A stretch of DNA of 64,000 bases from Owenia fusiformis (GCA_903813345.2 CAIIXF020000005.1:42199394-42263393), one strand, 5' to 3'; positions 25,127-37,223 are shown, numbered from the stretch's first letter. Notes: a model not told the origin generated them from the sequence alone. Made by a program: numbers and translations.

Positions 25127-25675
25127 ATGAACACTTTAAATGATCAATTTACTGATACAATTCTTACCATCTTTAAAAAGCATATCCCTCACAAAATGAA
25201 AAGAATTAAAGCGAATGATAGACCTTGGTTCAATGAGAGTATATCTCATGCGATTCAGAAAAAGAAAAAACTCTATGTTAAATTCAAGAAAAGCAATCTT
25301 CCTGAACATTATACAGCATATAAGAATCAGACTGAAGCTGTCAAGAACCTTATTTTAGAAACCAAAGCAAAATTTACATCAGATCAAATAGAAAGTCTAA
25401 ATGGAGAAACACATGCAAGTGACAAATTTTGGCAACTTATAAAAAAGTTTTTAGGTAAAAAATTTAGCTCGCCTATTCCTACCATAGAAAACCCTTTAAC
25501 TGGAACTACCTGTTTGACCAGTCAGGAGAAAGCTACTGAATTTCAAAAATATTTCTCTAATATGTATCAGATGCCAGATGCATTGAATAATAATATTCAT
25601 TTTCCTGACAGATGCAATAACAAATTAGAGAACATTGACTTTGACCAACAGGAAATTATCTCTATAATTAACCTT
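25127..25675 (+). pseudogene. LINE linker between endonuclease and RT
   Basis: Lys-rich stretch including RIKANDRPWFNESISHAIQK and FWQLIKKFLGKKFSSPIPTI, typical of the region before the reverse transcriptase in CR1/Jockey-like elements (R-P-W-F/W-N and W-x-x-I-K-K-x-L-G). It runs to EIISIINLL at about 25675, where homology stops abruptly; the expected continuation KVKDLDPSKANGPDGV is found only at 26370. A stop follows at 25748 in the foreign DNA. Confidence 0.8.
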
Positions 25676-26369
25676 CTGCACTCCGACTTATTTCAGCAAA
25701 TATATCCCACGCATCTGACTTATTTTTCAAAAATGATATGCCTGGACTAAATAATTAATATCTCAATAACTACTGAATGAATCTGGATAAAATTTTCACA
25801 AAGGGAAGATACACTAGCGTGGCTCATGAGAAAAATGTTCTCATGAATTTTTTTCGTACATAAACACGACTGGGCTTGAATATACCATGAATACTCCTCC
25901 AGAATCCGCCGTTTCGCCCCTCGGGAGATTCAACGTCTGGTCAGAATCCAAAACTGAATTTGCAGAGATCGAATGTTCTTCTTTTCAGTTCAGAAAATAT
26001 TCTAGTTTCTATTTTTGATGACCATTATCGGCTTCCAAGAGCCTAAAGAGCTCGAAATCGCAATCCATTTCCTCCACATTTTCGTTGTGATCGTATTTGG
26101 CCGTCATTTTGTACGATTTGTTCACTAAAAACGACTTAAACACTGTTGAATTGTTGAATTGAGAAATATTTTTCGAAACATCGCCATTTCTAGGTCAACA
26201 GGAAGTCACCTACTAAGGACTGAATAAATCGGGCAATCTAATTGGATCATAAGAACGGCGGGAAAAAGTAAAGTTTTCAAAAGTTAGATTTGTGTCGTCC
26301 GGATCCGCCGGTGGATTCTGGGGGTAGTTTTGAATGGGCGGACGCGGTCGCCGGTGGTCTGCTAAAGGT
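25676..26369. mobile_element. Insertion within the LINE (unclassified)
   Basis: About 690 bp separate two parts of one LINE reading frame. Subterminal inverted blocks CCAGAATCCGCCG (about 25900) and CGCCGGTGGATTCTGG (about 26305) suggest a foldback or TIR element. It is GC-richer near 26290-26360 than the LINE. Exact ends were not resolved. Confidence 0.55.
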
Positions 26370-27162
26370 TAAGGATCTTGACCCCTCAAAAGCAAATGGT
26401 CCAGATGGAGTTACAATAAAAATGCTCCAGCTATGCAGGAATACTATTTCTGTGCCACTTAATTTACTTTTTCATAAAATTTTGACCACAGGTAATTTTC
26501 CCCAGAACTGGAAATTAGGGGATATCTGCCCAATATTTAAAAAGAATAATAAGAATGACATAAGAAATTATAGACCTATATCTCTTCTCAGTATTACTTC
26601 CAAAATATTAGAACGAATTGTCTACTCTAAGATGTACGAACATTTAATTGAAAATAACTTATTGTATAAATACCAGTCCGGTTTTTTGAAAGGGCACAGC
26701 AATGAGTTACAACTGTTAGCCATCCAAAACCTAATTTGGCGCAATTTTAGCGACGGCAATGATACACGTGCAATTTTTTTTGATATTTCGGCCGCGTTTG
26801 ACCGTGTCCCCCATTACCTTCTTCTAAAAAAGTTGAAAGCGTATGGATTTTCAGGAAACTTATTAGTTTTTCTAAAATCTTATTTGACTGATAGGAGTGT
26901 CAAAGTAACTGTGAATGGCAAATGTTCTGACACCTCTCCTAGCAACTACATAAACTGTTCTGTGCCTCAGGGAAGTATTCTCGGACCTTTGATGTTTCTC
27001 ATCTATATAAACGACTTATCGGACAACCTGACCTCAGAGTGCTTTATTTATGCAGACGACACCTCCCTCTTTGTACCTACTTCCCCAAACAATCCGCAGT
27101 CTCATATACAAATTCAAAATGATATAAAAAAATCGAAGCCTGGTCTAAACAGTGGAAACTAG
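26370..27162 (+). pseudogene. LINE reverse transcriptase domain
   Basis: Motifs in order: DPSKANGPDGV; NWKLGDICPIFKK; NYRPISLLSITSKILERIV; QSGFLKGHS; FFDISAAFDRVPH (catalytic Asp of motif A); VPQGSILGPLMFLIYINDL; YADDTSLF (catalytic YADD box). The core is complete. The frame then ends early at KSKPGLNSGN because of a one-base change in a run of seven A at 27126-27132. In the next frame the text continues IEAWSKQWKLDFKPEKSREM. Confidence 0.92.
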
Positions 27163-28238
27163 ATTTTAAACCAGAAAAGAGCAGAGAAATGACCTTTTCT
27201 AAGAAAAATAATCCAATCTATCCACCAGTTATCTTAAATGATAAACAAATTGAAAAAACTGACATTCATAAACACCTAGGCTTCATTTTTGATAAAAAAT
27301 TAAGTGGGTCAGCACATATAAATTCTATCTGTGCAAAAATCCAAACAGCTCTTAACCCCTTAAAAGCACTTAAGGGTAGACTAAAATCAAAACAATTAAA
27401 TATTCTCTATACAGCTTATATTCAGTCCTTATTTGATTATTGTGATATCCTTTACGACTGTGCTCCTATTTGTGACCTTAACAGACTTGACAGTCTCCAG
27501 TACCAAGCTGGTCTAATAGTCTCTGGTGCTCTCCCAGGCTCCAGCACTTCCAAAGTACTTAACATTTTGAACTGGTCCACCTTAACTGAGAGGAGGATCC
27601 TCCACTTTAAAACAATTATGTACAAAGCCGTGAACGATTTAACACCTATTTATATCTCAGATATATTTAGGCCATTCATAAACCCTCAAGCAAGATTGTA
27701 AAGGAAATCTCGAGATTTCACTATCCCTATTCACTATCCACATAAGTCTCCAATATACAAAATGATGAACCTATGGAATGATCCAGGATCTGTTCCCTTG
27801 GAACAAAAGCTCTTGCCAACTATTGCATCTTTTAAAAGAACACTTAAATTAAATTTGTTCCCTGGTGTTGTTTCAACAATTTGTTTAAAATTAACTCGTC
27901 AACAAGAACTTTATCTGAATAGAGCCAGGGTAGATTTAATTTTAAAAGCCCAGCTCAAAGCCCACAATTGGAGCTCAGTTGAGTCATCAAATTGTTTATG
28001 TGGTTCCCCTGAAACTTTTCCCCACTTCTTTTTCAAATGCCCTCTGAAAGAACAACAAAGAAATAAATTAATAACAGATACTTTAGGGATATATGGGGAC
28101 TTATTAACTCATTTCAGAACTCAGCAAGACAAAATTCACTTTTTTCTTTATGGGGATCCATCATTAACCCAATTAGAAATGGATAATCTATTTTCACTGG
28201 TTGCGAATTATCTCATTGAAAACACAACCAGAATCTAA
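27133..28238 (+). pseudogene. LINE RT thumb and C-terminal zinc knuckle
   Basis: Continues the RT after the frameshift: HKHLGFIFDKKLSG, HINSICAKI, LFDYCDILYD, then WNDPGSVPLEQK. A single in-frame TAA at 27699-27701 splits it (QARL-stop-RKSRDFTIPI). The C-terminus has a C-x-C-x8-H-x4-C type knuckle (CLCGSPETFPHFFFKC), as in zinc-binding domains that follow reverse transcriptases of this group. The stop after ENTTRI is at 28236. Confidence 0.88.
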
Positions 28239-28364
28239 ATATTTTCCTGCCTATGACCTGTTTCCAATTTTCAACATACTACCCCCCCAGGATATCAGCA
28301 GCCCTCCTATCTTTTGTTTCATTGCAAGGCATTCTACCATTTACAGGTGACATCCAGGTTAAAA

Positions 28365-28923
28365 TGAATATTATACAAATATTTAATTCTATTGAGGTGA
28401 ATACCTGTGCATCTTTCACAAGTGATATTCCACGAAGCCCGAAGGGCTAGTGGAATATCATCTTGTGAAAGTGTCACAGGTATTCACCGAAAATAGAATT
28501 AAATATTTGTTTTATTATATCACTGTCATAACATCTTCTGTAATTGAATAAGTCATATGTTAACATTGAAATACATTTATATTTCTTCTAACAATATAAC
28601 AATAGATATCAACTACCAAATTGTATAGTCAATAAATATCAACTCCCAAATTGTAGTATTTTAATTTAAGGTTTCATGTTAACATTATAATTTATTGTAA
28701 CATTGCAATGGGTCAATGAAAATGGAACCCTTGCGTTCATACTCATAGTATTGGCAATGTGGGAAACAAGGTTGGGAATGTTTTTCCAATATCCATGACC
28801 GTTGAATATCATTTGATATTCACCGGAAGTCACGTGACTTCCGTTGAATATCGCTAGTTATTTTTTAGTCACGTGTAGGACATGGACCAATAAAAGAGTG
28901 AGGAATATGACAGTGATATAATA
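28365..28923. mobile_element. Foldback MITE in LINE 3' UTR
   Basis: A 66-bp-armed hairpin at 28375-28510 (arms start ACAAATATTTAATTCTATT; loop GAA at 28441-28443, with GCCC/GGGC closing) is followed by an inverted pair, TATTATATCACTGTCATA (28513-28530) and its exact complement (28906-28923). Another palindrome, GGAAGTCACGTGACTTCC, lies near 28832. Non-coding. Confidence 0.8.
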
Positions 28924-29059
28924 ATGTACTTTATTGTTTATTTATATAAGGGGACATCTAATGCTTACAGCGCTTTGCCCCTTGTAATTGTATCTAAATG
29001 ACTTGTGCTTACAATAAATATGAAAGATGATAAAAAAAACTAAACATGTACATGGTTAA

Positions 29060-30033
29060 AGTGTGCGCCCAACCTGGCTACGTATATAACAGAGTTTATA
29101 CTGGCGGATTAGACTAGTTCATTTTTTATATGTGTGTGAAAGCTTTATCTTATTTGCGTTTTTTTTCGTTTAGTACGGTTTTGTTATAATTGCCGAGGTC
29201 ATATAACCGGGATAAAACAATGATTACCGTTGACTGCGCACACACAAAACATTAACGTCGAGTGAACAGTGTTATTAAAAACAACAAGCTTTAGAATACA
29301 AAGCCCAGTAGTGTGATAATAAGCTGTACACTACCACTGCTGCATGTACATATTAGGGCTCATAAAGAGTGGATAGGGAGGTTGTGTTTGTCACTTTTAA
29401 ATTTTACATTTCAAAATTGCCATTTTACATGTCATAATTTCTTGGTTTCATTCGTTTAGCCGATCAAAACATTGTAAAACAATAAATCGTCTGTTACGTA
29501 TAATCAATTTTGTTTAGTTGTCATAATGAAGTTACGTTCATCTGAATCCATGTTTCAAAACAAAAATCATATTTTCTTCACTTCAAAATACTTCAGTGAG
29601 ATGAATGCTCGGAATTGTCGTTTGCAATAACTTATTGTCGTAATCGTTCGTTCTACTCGATAGAAGCATTTAGTCGTACACTTGATGCCAGGTCACCTTC
29701 TCGCGTACCTCTTGGGGAGCCCCACATTTGTGTCTGTACTCATGGAAGTAAATTCCCCGGTGTAGCCGAGAGCCACAAACTTTCAACAAGTTCGAAATGG
29801 CCAATTTCTCTCATATATACTCATATTTTATTAATCATCACCTACAAAGTATTGCTAATAACTATATGTAATTTCCATAAGGAAACTTATCTGGCTACAT
29901 GTAAATTCAATATCAACACTAGATGTTCGCTCAACACATCCTGGCTTACCTTGTGATGACAAACCCTGGGTTTTCGCTATTTATAGTTTATCAACACCTG
30001 GACGCATGCGCATTTTATAGTTTATCAGGCACT
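29060..30033. mobile_element. TTAA-inserted non-autonomous DNA element
   Basis: A 974-bp segment splits a minisatellite unit exactly at its TTAA: CATGGTTAA before 29060 and TTAAGGAAAGCAG from 30034, so TTAA is duplicated. The ends are AGTG and CACT, followed by GCGC-containing subterminal sequence on both sides. TTAA targeting is typical of piggyBac-type elements, but the ends lack the usual CCC. The ORF at 29615-29956 shows no transposase features. Confidence 0.75.
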
Positions 30034-32582
30034 TTAAGGAAAGCAGTTCTCCCCATTGTTACTATACATGTACATGGTTAAGGAAAGCAGTTCTCCCCAT
30101 TGTTACTATACATGTACATGGTTAAGGAAAGCAGTTCTCCCCGCATTGTTACTAAACATGTACATGGTTAAGGAAAGCAGTTCTCCCCATTGTTACTATA
30201 CATGTACATGGTTAAGGAAAGCAGTTCTCCCCATTGTTACTAAACATGTACATGGTTAAGGAAAGCAGTTCTCCCCATTGTTACTAAACATGTACATGGT
30301 TAAGGAAAGCAGTTCTCCCCGCATTGTTACTAAACATGTACATGGTTAAGGAAAGCAGTTCTCCCCATTGTTACTATACATGTACATGGTTAAGGAAAGC
30401 AGTTCTCCCCATTGTTACTATACATGTACATGGTTAAGGAAAGCAGTTCTCCCCATTGTTACTATACATGTACATGGTTAAGGAAAGCAGTTCTCCCCAC
30501 ATTGTTACTATACATGTACATGGTTAAGGAAAGCAGTTCTCCCCATTGTTACTATACATGTACATGGTTAAGGAAAGCAGTTCTCCCCACATTGTTACTA
30601 TACATGTACGTGGTTAAGGAAAGCAGTTCTCCCCACATTGTTACTAAACATGTACATGGTTAAGGAAAGCAGTTCTCCCCATTGTTACTATACATGTACA
30701 TGGTTAAGGAAAGCAGTTCTCCCCATTGTTACTATACATGTACATGGTTAAGGAAAGCAGTTCTCCCCATTGTTACTAAACATGTACATGGTTAAGGAAA
30801 GCAGTTCTCCCCACATTGTTACTATACATGTACATGGTTAAGGAAAGCAGTTCTCCCCATTGTTACTATACATGTACATGGTTAAGGAAAGCAGTTCTCC
30901 CCACATTGTTACTATACATGTACATGGTTAAGGAAAGCAGTTCTCCCCATTTTTACTATACATGTACATGGTTAAGGAAAGCAGTTCTCCCCATTGTTAC
31001 TATACATGTACATGGTTAAGGAAAGCAGTTCTCCCCACATTGTTACTATACATGTACATGGTTAAGGAAAGCAGTTCTCCCCATTGTTACTATACATGTA
31101 CATGGTTAAGGAAAGCAGTTCTCCCCATTGTTACTAAACATGTACATGGTTAAGGAAAGCAGTTCTCCCCACATTGTTACTATACATGTACATGGTTAAG
31201 GAAAGCAGTTCTCCCCACATTGTTACTAAGCATGTACATGGTCAAGGAAAGCAGTTCTCCCCACATTGTTACTATACATGTACATGGTTAAGGAAAGCAG
31301 TTCTCCCCACATTGTTACTAAGCATGTACATGGTTAAGGAAAGCAGTTCTCCCCACATTGTTACTATACATGTACATGGTTAAGGAAAGCAGTTCTCCCC
31401 ATTGTTACTATACATGTACATGGTTAAGGAAAGCAGTTCTCCCCATTGTTACTATACATGTACATGGTTAAGGAAAGCAGTTCTCCCCACATTGTTACTA
31501 AACATGTACATGGTTAAGGAAAGCAGTTCTCCCCACATTGTTACTATACATGTACATGGTTAAGGAAAGCAGTTCTCCCCATTGTTACTATACATGTACA
31601 TGGTTAAGGAAAGCAGTTCTCCCCATTGTTACTAAACATGTACATGGTTAAGGAAAGCAGTTCTCCCCACATTGTTACTATACATGTACATGGTTAAGGA
31701 AAGCAGTTCTCCCCACATTGTTACTAAGCATGTACATGGTTAAGGAAAGCAGTTCTCCCCACATTGTTACTATACATGTACATGGTTAAGGAAAGCAGTT
31801 CTCCCCACATTGTTACTAAACATGTACATGGTTAAGGAAAGCAGTTCTCCCCACATTGTTACTAAACATGTACATGGTTAAGGAAAGCAGTTCTCCCCAC
31901 ATTGTTACTATACATGTACATGGTTAAGGAAAGCAGTTCTCCCCACATTGTTACTAAACATGTACATGGTTAAGGAAAGCAGTTCTCCCCAAATTGTTAC
32001 TATACATGTACATGGTTAAGGAAAGCAGTTCTCCCCATTGTTACTATACATGTACATGGTTAAGGAAAGCAGTTCTCCCCCCATTGCTACTATACATGTA
32101 CATGGTTAAGGAAAGCAGTTCTCCCCACATTGTTACTATACATGTACATGGTTAAGGAAAGCAGTTCTCCCCATTGTTACTAAACATGTACATGGTTAAG
32201 GAAAGCAGTTCTCCCCATTGTTACTATACATGTACATGGTTAAGGAAAGCAGTTCTCCCCATTGTTACTATACATGTACATGGTTAAGGAAAGCAGTTCT
32301 CCCCATTGTTACTATACATGTACATGGTTAAGGAAAGCAGTTCTCCCCATTGTTACTATACATGTACATGGTTAAGGAAAGCAGTTCTCCCCATTGTTAC
32401 TATACATGTACATGGTTAAGGAAAGCAGTTCTCCCCACATTGTTACTATACATGTACATGGTTAAGGAAAGCAGTTCTCCCCATTGTTACTATACATGTA
32501 CATGGTTAAGGAAAGCAGTTCTCCCCATTGTTACTATACATGTACATGGTTAAGGAAAGCAGTTCTCCCCATTGTTACTATA
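30034..32582. repeat. 44/46-bp minisatellite, right array
   Basis: About 57 copies of the same unit as 23645-24808. Unlike the left array, it mixes TATACATG, TAAACATG and TAAGCATG variants and 44-bp (CCCCATTG) with 46-bp (CCCCACATTG) units. Repetitive ORFs between 30056 and 32553 are artefacts. Confidence 0.95.
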
Positions 32583-33218
32583 CCTCTTGACTACCTGGAG
32601 TGACGAGATTTCTTGTCACCTCAGAAATGACCTTGAAACCCAGAGTGACGAGAAAATCCGTCACAAAATTGTTCACTAAAATTGCTCTTATTTGAACAAT
32701 TTTCATCCAATTTACACAGAAATTGTTTTAAAACATGTCGAACTTATCTCTGCCATCTAATTTTATGAAGTTGATCATTTAAAGTTGTATAGGTATATAG
32801 TAAAATGTCAAAAGGTGGCAAAAATGAAAAATTCTCTGGTTTGAAACTGAATTTAGAGCCTGGGATTCAAGAGGTTAATTGAAGGGATATTTCAATACAC
32901 AAATTAAGGATTGATATAAGAGAATGTAAAACATAGCACTATTCTAAGGAAGAAGTTATAGCACTAAAGATATACATCGAAATATACTTCACTTAAACAG
33001 GCCTTCAACATCCCCTACCTCTCTCCTTTCTGACAATGGTTGGACAATGGTTGGACAATATTGAAGAGAGTGTTTGAATTGACATTAAAACAACATGCAG
33101 CCAGTGAGGCAGCATGTGTATTTCGTTAAAGTAATGCCTACAGGTATTAAGACTTCTATTGTTTCCCAGGCACTGATTTATCCGCTTCTTTGCTTAACAT
33201 TTTCAGTAAATTGAATTT
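32583..33218. other. Unassigned intron 3 DNA
   Basis: CTGGAGTGACGAGATTTCTT and CCCAGAGTGACGAGAAAATC near 32597-32660 form a short direct repeat. Nothing else is recognised. Confidence 0.5.
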
Positions 33219-33600
33219 CTTTGTAAAAGTAAAATTAGTAAAATCCTCTTCTTATTTAAATGGATAAAAACATATTTATCATTGTTATACATGTAATTCA
33301 TGAATCTCTTTTGTAAAAGTAAAATTAGTAAATGTTTTCTTATTCACAGTGAATACAAAACATATTTTATGATCATGGTTACTATTCACGATTCTCTCCA
33401 TTGTAAAAGTAAAAATTTAGTAAATGTTTTCTTCTTATCTAAATGAATGAAACATATTTATCATAGTTATAATTCATGATTATCTTTTGTAAAAATAAAA
33501 TAAGTAAACGTCAGTGAATACAAAAACATCTTTTGTCATGATTCATTTATTCCTGATTCTCTATTGTAAAATAGAATTAGTTCTTATTCACAATACACAA
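33219..33600. repeat. Degenerate tandem repeat, about 90 bp
   Basis: Four to five copies with TTGTAAAAGTAAAATTAGTA and ATTCATGATTCTC-type boxes, diverged from each other. Confidence 0.7.
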
Positions 33601-33769
33601 GAAGACACTTATTATTGGTTTAAGTCAAAGCAGGTGTTGCTATATAAATGGATTGATAGATATCTGTAGAGGCTTTGGTTAGGCTAGAATAAACTTATAA
33701 AGCACGTTGGTTTGCCTGCCAGCCTGCCTTGGGCCCTCATACTCAGTCAACATACTAAGTTGGTAGATT

Positions 33770-34110
33770 GGCATTCTATGAAGGTCAGAGGTCAAGGTCA
33801 TTCTAAGGTAAGAGGTCTCTGGCTTTTCAAGAATGTTGGTCTGTGCTGTGACCCTTGACGATTTATGATAGTTGACCTGCGATCAAGGTCACCATTATGG
33901 GTCAGGGTCATTCTTAGGTCATTATCTTGGTATTTGGCGCTTTAATGCATTTGGATGGGCTATTGTGACCTTTTGAAACCCATAATTAGGTGATCTGAGG
34001 TCAAGGTCATTCCTAGGTCAAAGGTAGATATCTAGGCATTTGGTGATTTGTCCTTGATGCTGCTGTGACAATTGTTGACCAATGATAAGGTTACCTAAGG
34101 TCAAGGTTTT
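33770..34110 (+). repeat. Interspersed repeat B, GGTCA-rich
   Basis: Repeated GAGGTCAAGGTCATTC-AGGTCA blocks. The part CATTCCTAGGTCAAAGGTAG to GCTGCTGTGACAATTG has an inverted copy at 48428-48515. Confidence 0.7.
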
Positions 34111-34265
34111 AGCAAGTTTGAAGAAAAACGGTGCAGTATGAGAATCACAATCCTTGATTTTTGAACACCTGATTGGTCTAAAATTCAAATTAATGGTCAT
34201 AATGGGCATGTTTTATAAGCCACAAACCTTGCCAAAAGTTTTCTGATTTTGCTCATGTTTTTTTA

Positions 34266-34590
34266 TCCCATCGAACGAAGTTTGGAGGGATATAGGGAAC
34301 GCCTCCATCCATCCGTCCGTCCATCCGTCTGTTCGTACGTCCGTACGTACATACGTCCGTCCGTCCGGGTGATAACTCAAATGCTGTTGGCCCGATTTTG
34401 TTCATATTTTATACACATATACCCTATGGGGTTAGAAGTTCTGCTCAAAAGTTGATTTTCAAAATGGCCACTCATTTAAAAATGGTGGCCATTTTAGTGC
34501 CGATTTTACAGTAATTTAGGTACTGCATATAAAACTGTAACAGCAATATGTTTTAAATGTAAAAAAGTTATATAGGACATTGATTAAGCT
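34266..34590 (+). mobile_element. Helitron-like family 1, copy 2 (5' part, outermost layer)
   Basis: Starts A|TCCCATCGAACGAAGTTTGG, followed by CCGTCCGT runs and the family block GGTGATAACTCAAATGCTGT. It is broken after GGACATTGATTAAG by a mariner-like element and resumes at 37225 (ATATGGCAGCCATCTTG), in the same order as in the uninterrupted copies at 12739 and 51875. Its 3' end is not found beyond 37450. Confidence 0.8.
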
Positions 34591-34983
34591 CGGGGTGATC
34601 AATACGTTTTTTTACCCGGATGCTTTTTATAGACCAATACCTTCGATTTTCTTTCCAGTGATACATCATTCAATTATCTATCAACTGTGAAGATTTGAAA
34701 ACAAAACATGTAATATATTTTGATATATCTTTATTGCCGTGAAGGAGGTATAGGTACCCCGGGACTGACATGACGTCAAACATTATGAAGCTATTTTAGT
34801 TTGTTTAACATGCAATGCAGTTGAATGCAGGTTGAACAAAACAAACCATTATGGTCATGAATTACCCCATTTTGTCATGCCATAGATTTTGAATATTTTA
34901 TCATCACTATGTGGTATTCATGCCACATTCATTCTACAGGGCCCTCTACATAGGTTCCATCAAGTGCTACAGGTACATAATTA

Positions 34984-36089
34984 TCCCACCGAACGAAGTT
35001 CGAGAGGGATATAGGAAAGCCGTCCGTTCGTCCGTCCGTCCGTCCGTCCGTCCGTCTGTTTGTCCGGGCGATAACTCAAATACCGTTTCATGGATTTGAT
35101 TCAAATTTTATAGGCTTATGCTTTATGGGTGTAGGACCTCTGCTTGAGAAGGAATTTTCAATATGGCCACTGATTTCAAAGTGGCTGCCATTTTTCGTAA
35201 AACATGTAATCTTTAATAACTCAAATACTAGTTTGCGGATTTGGTTCAAATTTTAAAATTCTATATTTTAAAATGGCAGCCATCGTAAAAAAACTTAATC
35301 TCTGATAACTCAAATACCAGTGAACGGATTTGGTTCAAATTGTATATGATGATGCCAAGGGACACAGTTGATCTGTTCGAGTTACAATTTTCAAGATGGC
35401 CGCTGAATTTCAAAATGGCGGCCATTTTTCGTAAAAAAACGTAATCTCTGGTAACTCAAATACCAGTGAACGGATTTGGTTCAAATTTTATATGATGATG
35501 CCTAGGGACATAGGAGCTTCGCTCAGGATGGCATTTTTGAAATGCCCACTGAATTTCAAAATAGCAGCCATTTTTCGTAAAAAAAACGTAATCTTTGATA
35601 ACTCAAATACCAGTGAACGGATTTGGCTCAAATTTTATATGATGATGCCTAGGGACAAAGGAGATCTGTTCGAGAAAGAATTTTCAAGATGGCGGCTGAA
35701 TTTCAAAATGGACGCCATTTTTCGTAAAAAACGTAATCTTTGATAACTCAAATACCAGTGAACAGATTTGGCTCATTTTTTATATGATGATTCCTAGGGA
35801 CACAGTAGATCTGTTCGAGAAATTTTTTTCAAGATGGCGGCTGAATTTCAAAATGGACGCCATTTTTCGTAAAAAACGTAATCTTTGATAAGTCAAATAC
35901 CAGTGAACAGATTTGGTTCAAATTTTATATGCTGATGCCTAGAAACACAGTAGCTCTGTTCGAGAAAATTTTTTTAAGGCGGCTGATCTTCAGAATGGCT
36001 GCCATTTTTCATTTTCATTTTCGTAATCTTTGGTAACTCAACTGCCGTTCGGTGGGATTTGCTACTCCGTGGAGTTGCTGTTTTTCTAG
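34984..36089 (+). mobile_element. Helitron-like family 1, copy 3 (innermost layer)
   Basis: Starts A|TCCCACCGAACGAAGTTCG at 34984 with nine CCGT repeats. It has about six modules of 145-148 bp (GATAACTCAAATACCAGTGA, ACGGATTTGGTTCAAATTTT, AAATGG-CCATTTTTCGTAA). The inverted copy of its 5' 11 bp, GTTCGGTGGGA, lies at 36047-36057, followed by hairpin GCTACTCC-GT-GGAGTTGC and CTAG|T at 36086-36089. Confidence 0.85.
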
Positions 36090-36106
36090 TTCCTCATCCT
36101 CTTAAC

Positions 36107-36376
36107 TCAAGATTGTGAGACAAGGCTGAATCCATTCTCTGACATGGTAGCAAGATGTAGTTGCACAGGTTGTTTTATTTCATCAATGTCAATAAACCGG
36201 CGTCCCTTCTCTATAGAAATAAGTAGTATAGGAATAAATAAGTCATATGTGGGCAGATCGGGACAATATGGTGCATTGGCCAAGGGCTCAATTTTGAAGT
36301 CCATGGATATTGTTTTCTGAACATTTTGTCCATATGGAGTAGGGTGTTTCCTTCTCTCACCAACCCCATCTTCCAC
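36107..36376 (-). pseudogene. Mariner-type transposase C-terminal fragment
   Basis: The minus-strand frame reads KIEPLANAPYCPDLPTYDLF and continues IPILLISIEKGRRFIDIDEI. It matches the mariner C-terminal signature (A-P-Y-x-P-D-L-x-x-x-D-x-x-x-F with the last catalytic Asp, then a K/RGRRF block). The upstream part toward 37045 is decayed; QNVQKT before it aligns with the usual helix following the second Asp. It lies between the Helitron-like insertion and the right inverted repeat. Confidence 0.72.
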
Positions 36377-37223
36377 AGTGCCCTCTCAAACTGACCTGCA
36401 AACCCCGACCATACAACACTCTGACATCACAATACTTACTGTTGGTGTGTTACCAATCCACAAAATATTTCAAGGTATGAGTACCGTAATCCAACACCAA
36501 ATTCGAAAATTCAAAACAATACTTTGCACATATGGTGTTCGTGATCAACTATAAAATGCTTACCCCCCATAGTGTTATATATCAAAATGTACCTGTTCAT
36601 ATAGGGGTTCAATTGATCTACATCAAATTATAGGGAGTCAGGTTACTTTTTGAGATATCAGCGTCCATTTATTGTAACTCACGTTTGCTACCATTTCCTC
36701 AATTCTGAGATGACGGGCAAATGCGTAGTAAACATGCTCATGTCGGAACTGTTTTTGACCTACATCGCTATTTTCGTAATTCAAATGAAAGTTGAACTCC
36801 TCCTCTTTATTTTGATACCAAATAGTGGCATACTAGGTACCCTAGAAGCCAACTATGGCGATATTTAGAACAAAACCACAAGTTTTTAAATGGACTATAT
36901 AGGGGTCATACCTTTTGGCGGATGGATATGGAACCTCATACCTCAAACAACACAACAATTGTTGCATATAAAAAAAGTTTAAATCTAACTGAAATTTGCC
37001 AAACTGGCTAAAAACTGAATATGTGATGTAAATGTCGGTCCAGGGGTACCTGTACCTCCTTCATGGAAATAAGGATATATCAACATGTAATATATATTTT
37101 GTCTTAAAATCTTCAGAATTGATAGATAATTGAATGATGTATCATTGGTAGGAAAATCAAAGGGATTGGTCCATAAAAATATCTGTGTAAAAAAGCGTCC
37201 ATTACTTATTGATCACCCCTCGT

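Larger units (their letters stand above)
24815..29038 (+). mobile_element. CR1/Jockey-like LINE, 5'-truncated, inserted in the minisatellite
   Basis: Begins inside the endonuclease domain and ends AATAAATATGAAAGATGATA with a short A run. ACTAAA flanks both sides (24809-24814 and 29039-29044), and the flanking DNA on both sides is minisatellite, so this is a real insertion with target duplication. Order: endonuclease C-terminus, linker, reverse transcriptase, C-terminal zinc knuckle. A foreign 0.7-kb block interrupts at about 25676-26369, and a foldback MITE sits in the 3' untranslated part (28365-28923). Non-functional. Confidence 0.88.
34591..37222 (-). mobile_element. Mariner-like element with long inverted repeats (middle layer)
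   Basis: Termini GGGGTGATCAATA and the inverse TATTGATCACCCC bound long inverted repeats of about 175 bp (34591-34765 and 37045-37222). These share GATACATCATTCAATTATCT and GAAGGAGGTA boxes. It interrupts a Helitron-like copy (34266-37450) and is itself interrupted by another copy (34984-36089). Without that insert it is about 1.5 kb, a normal mariner size. Confidence 0.82.

Noticed and set aside
29615-29956. 113-codon ORF in the TTAA element as a transposase
   Set aside because: No DDE-type motifs, and the element is too short to be autonomous.
23470-32553. Many ORFs of 60-100 codons with repeated MYMVKESSSPH / YYTCTWLRKAVLP peptides
   Set aside because: They are direct translations of the 44/46-bp minisatellite; every frame cycles through the same peptides.
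30034-32582. CRISPR-like array
   Set aside because: Tandem units without spacers in a eukaryotic intron.
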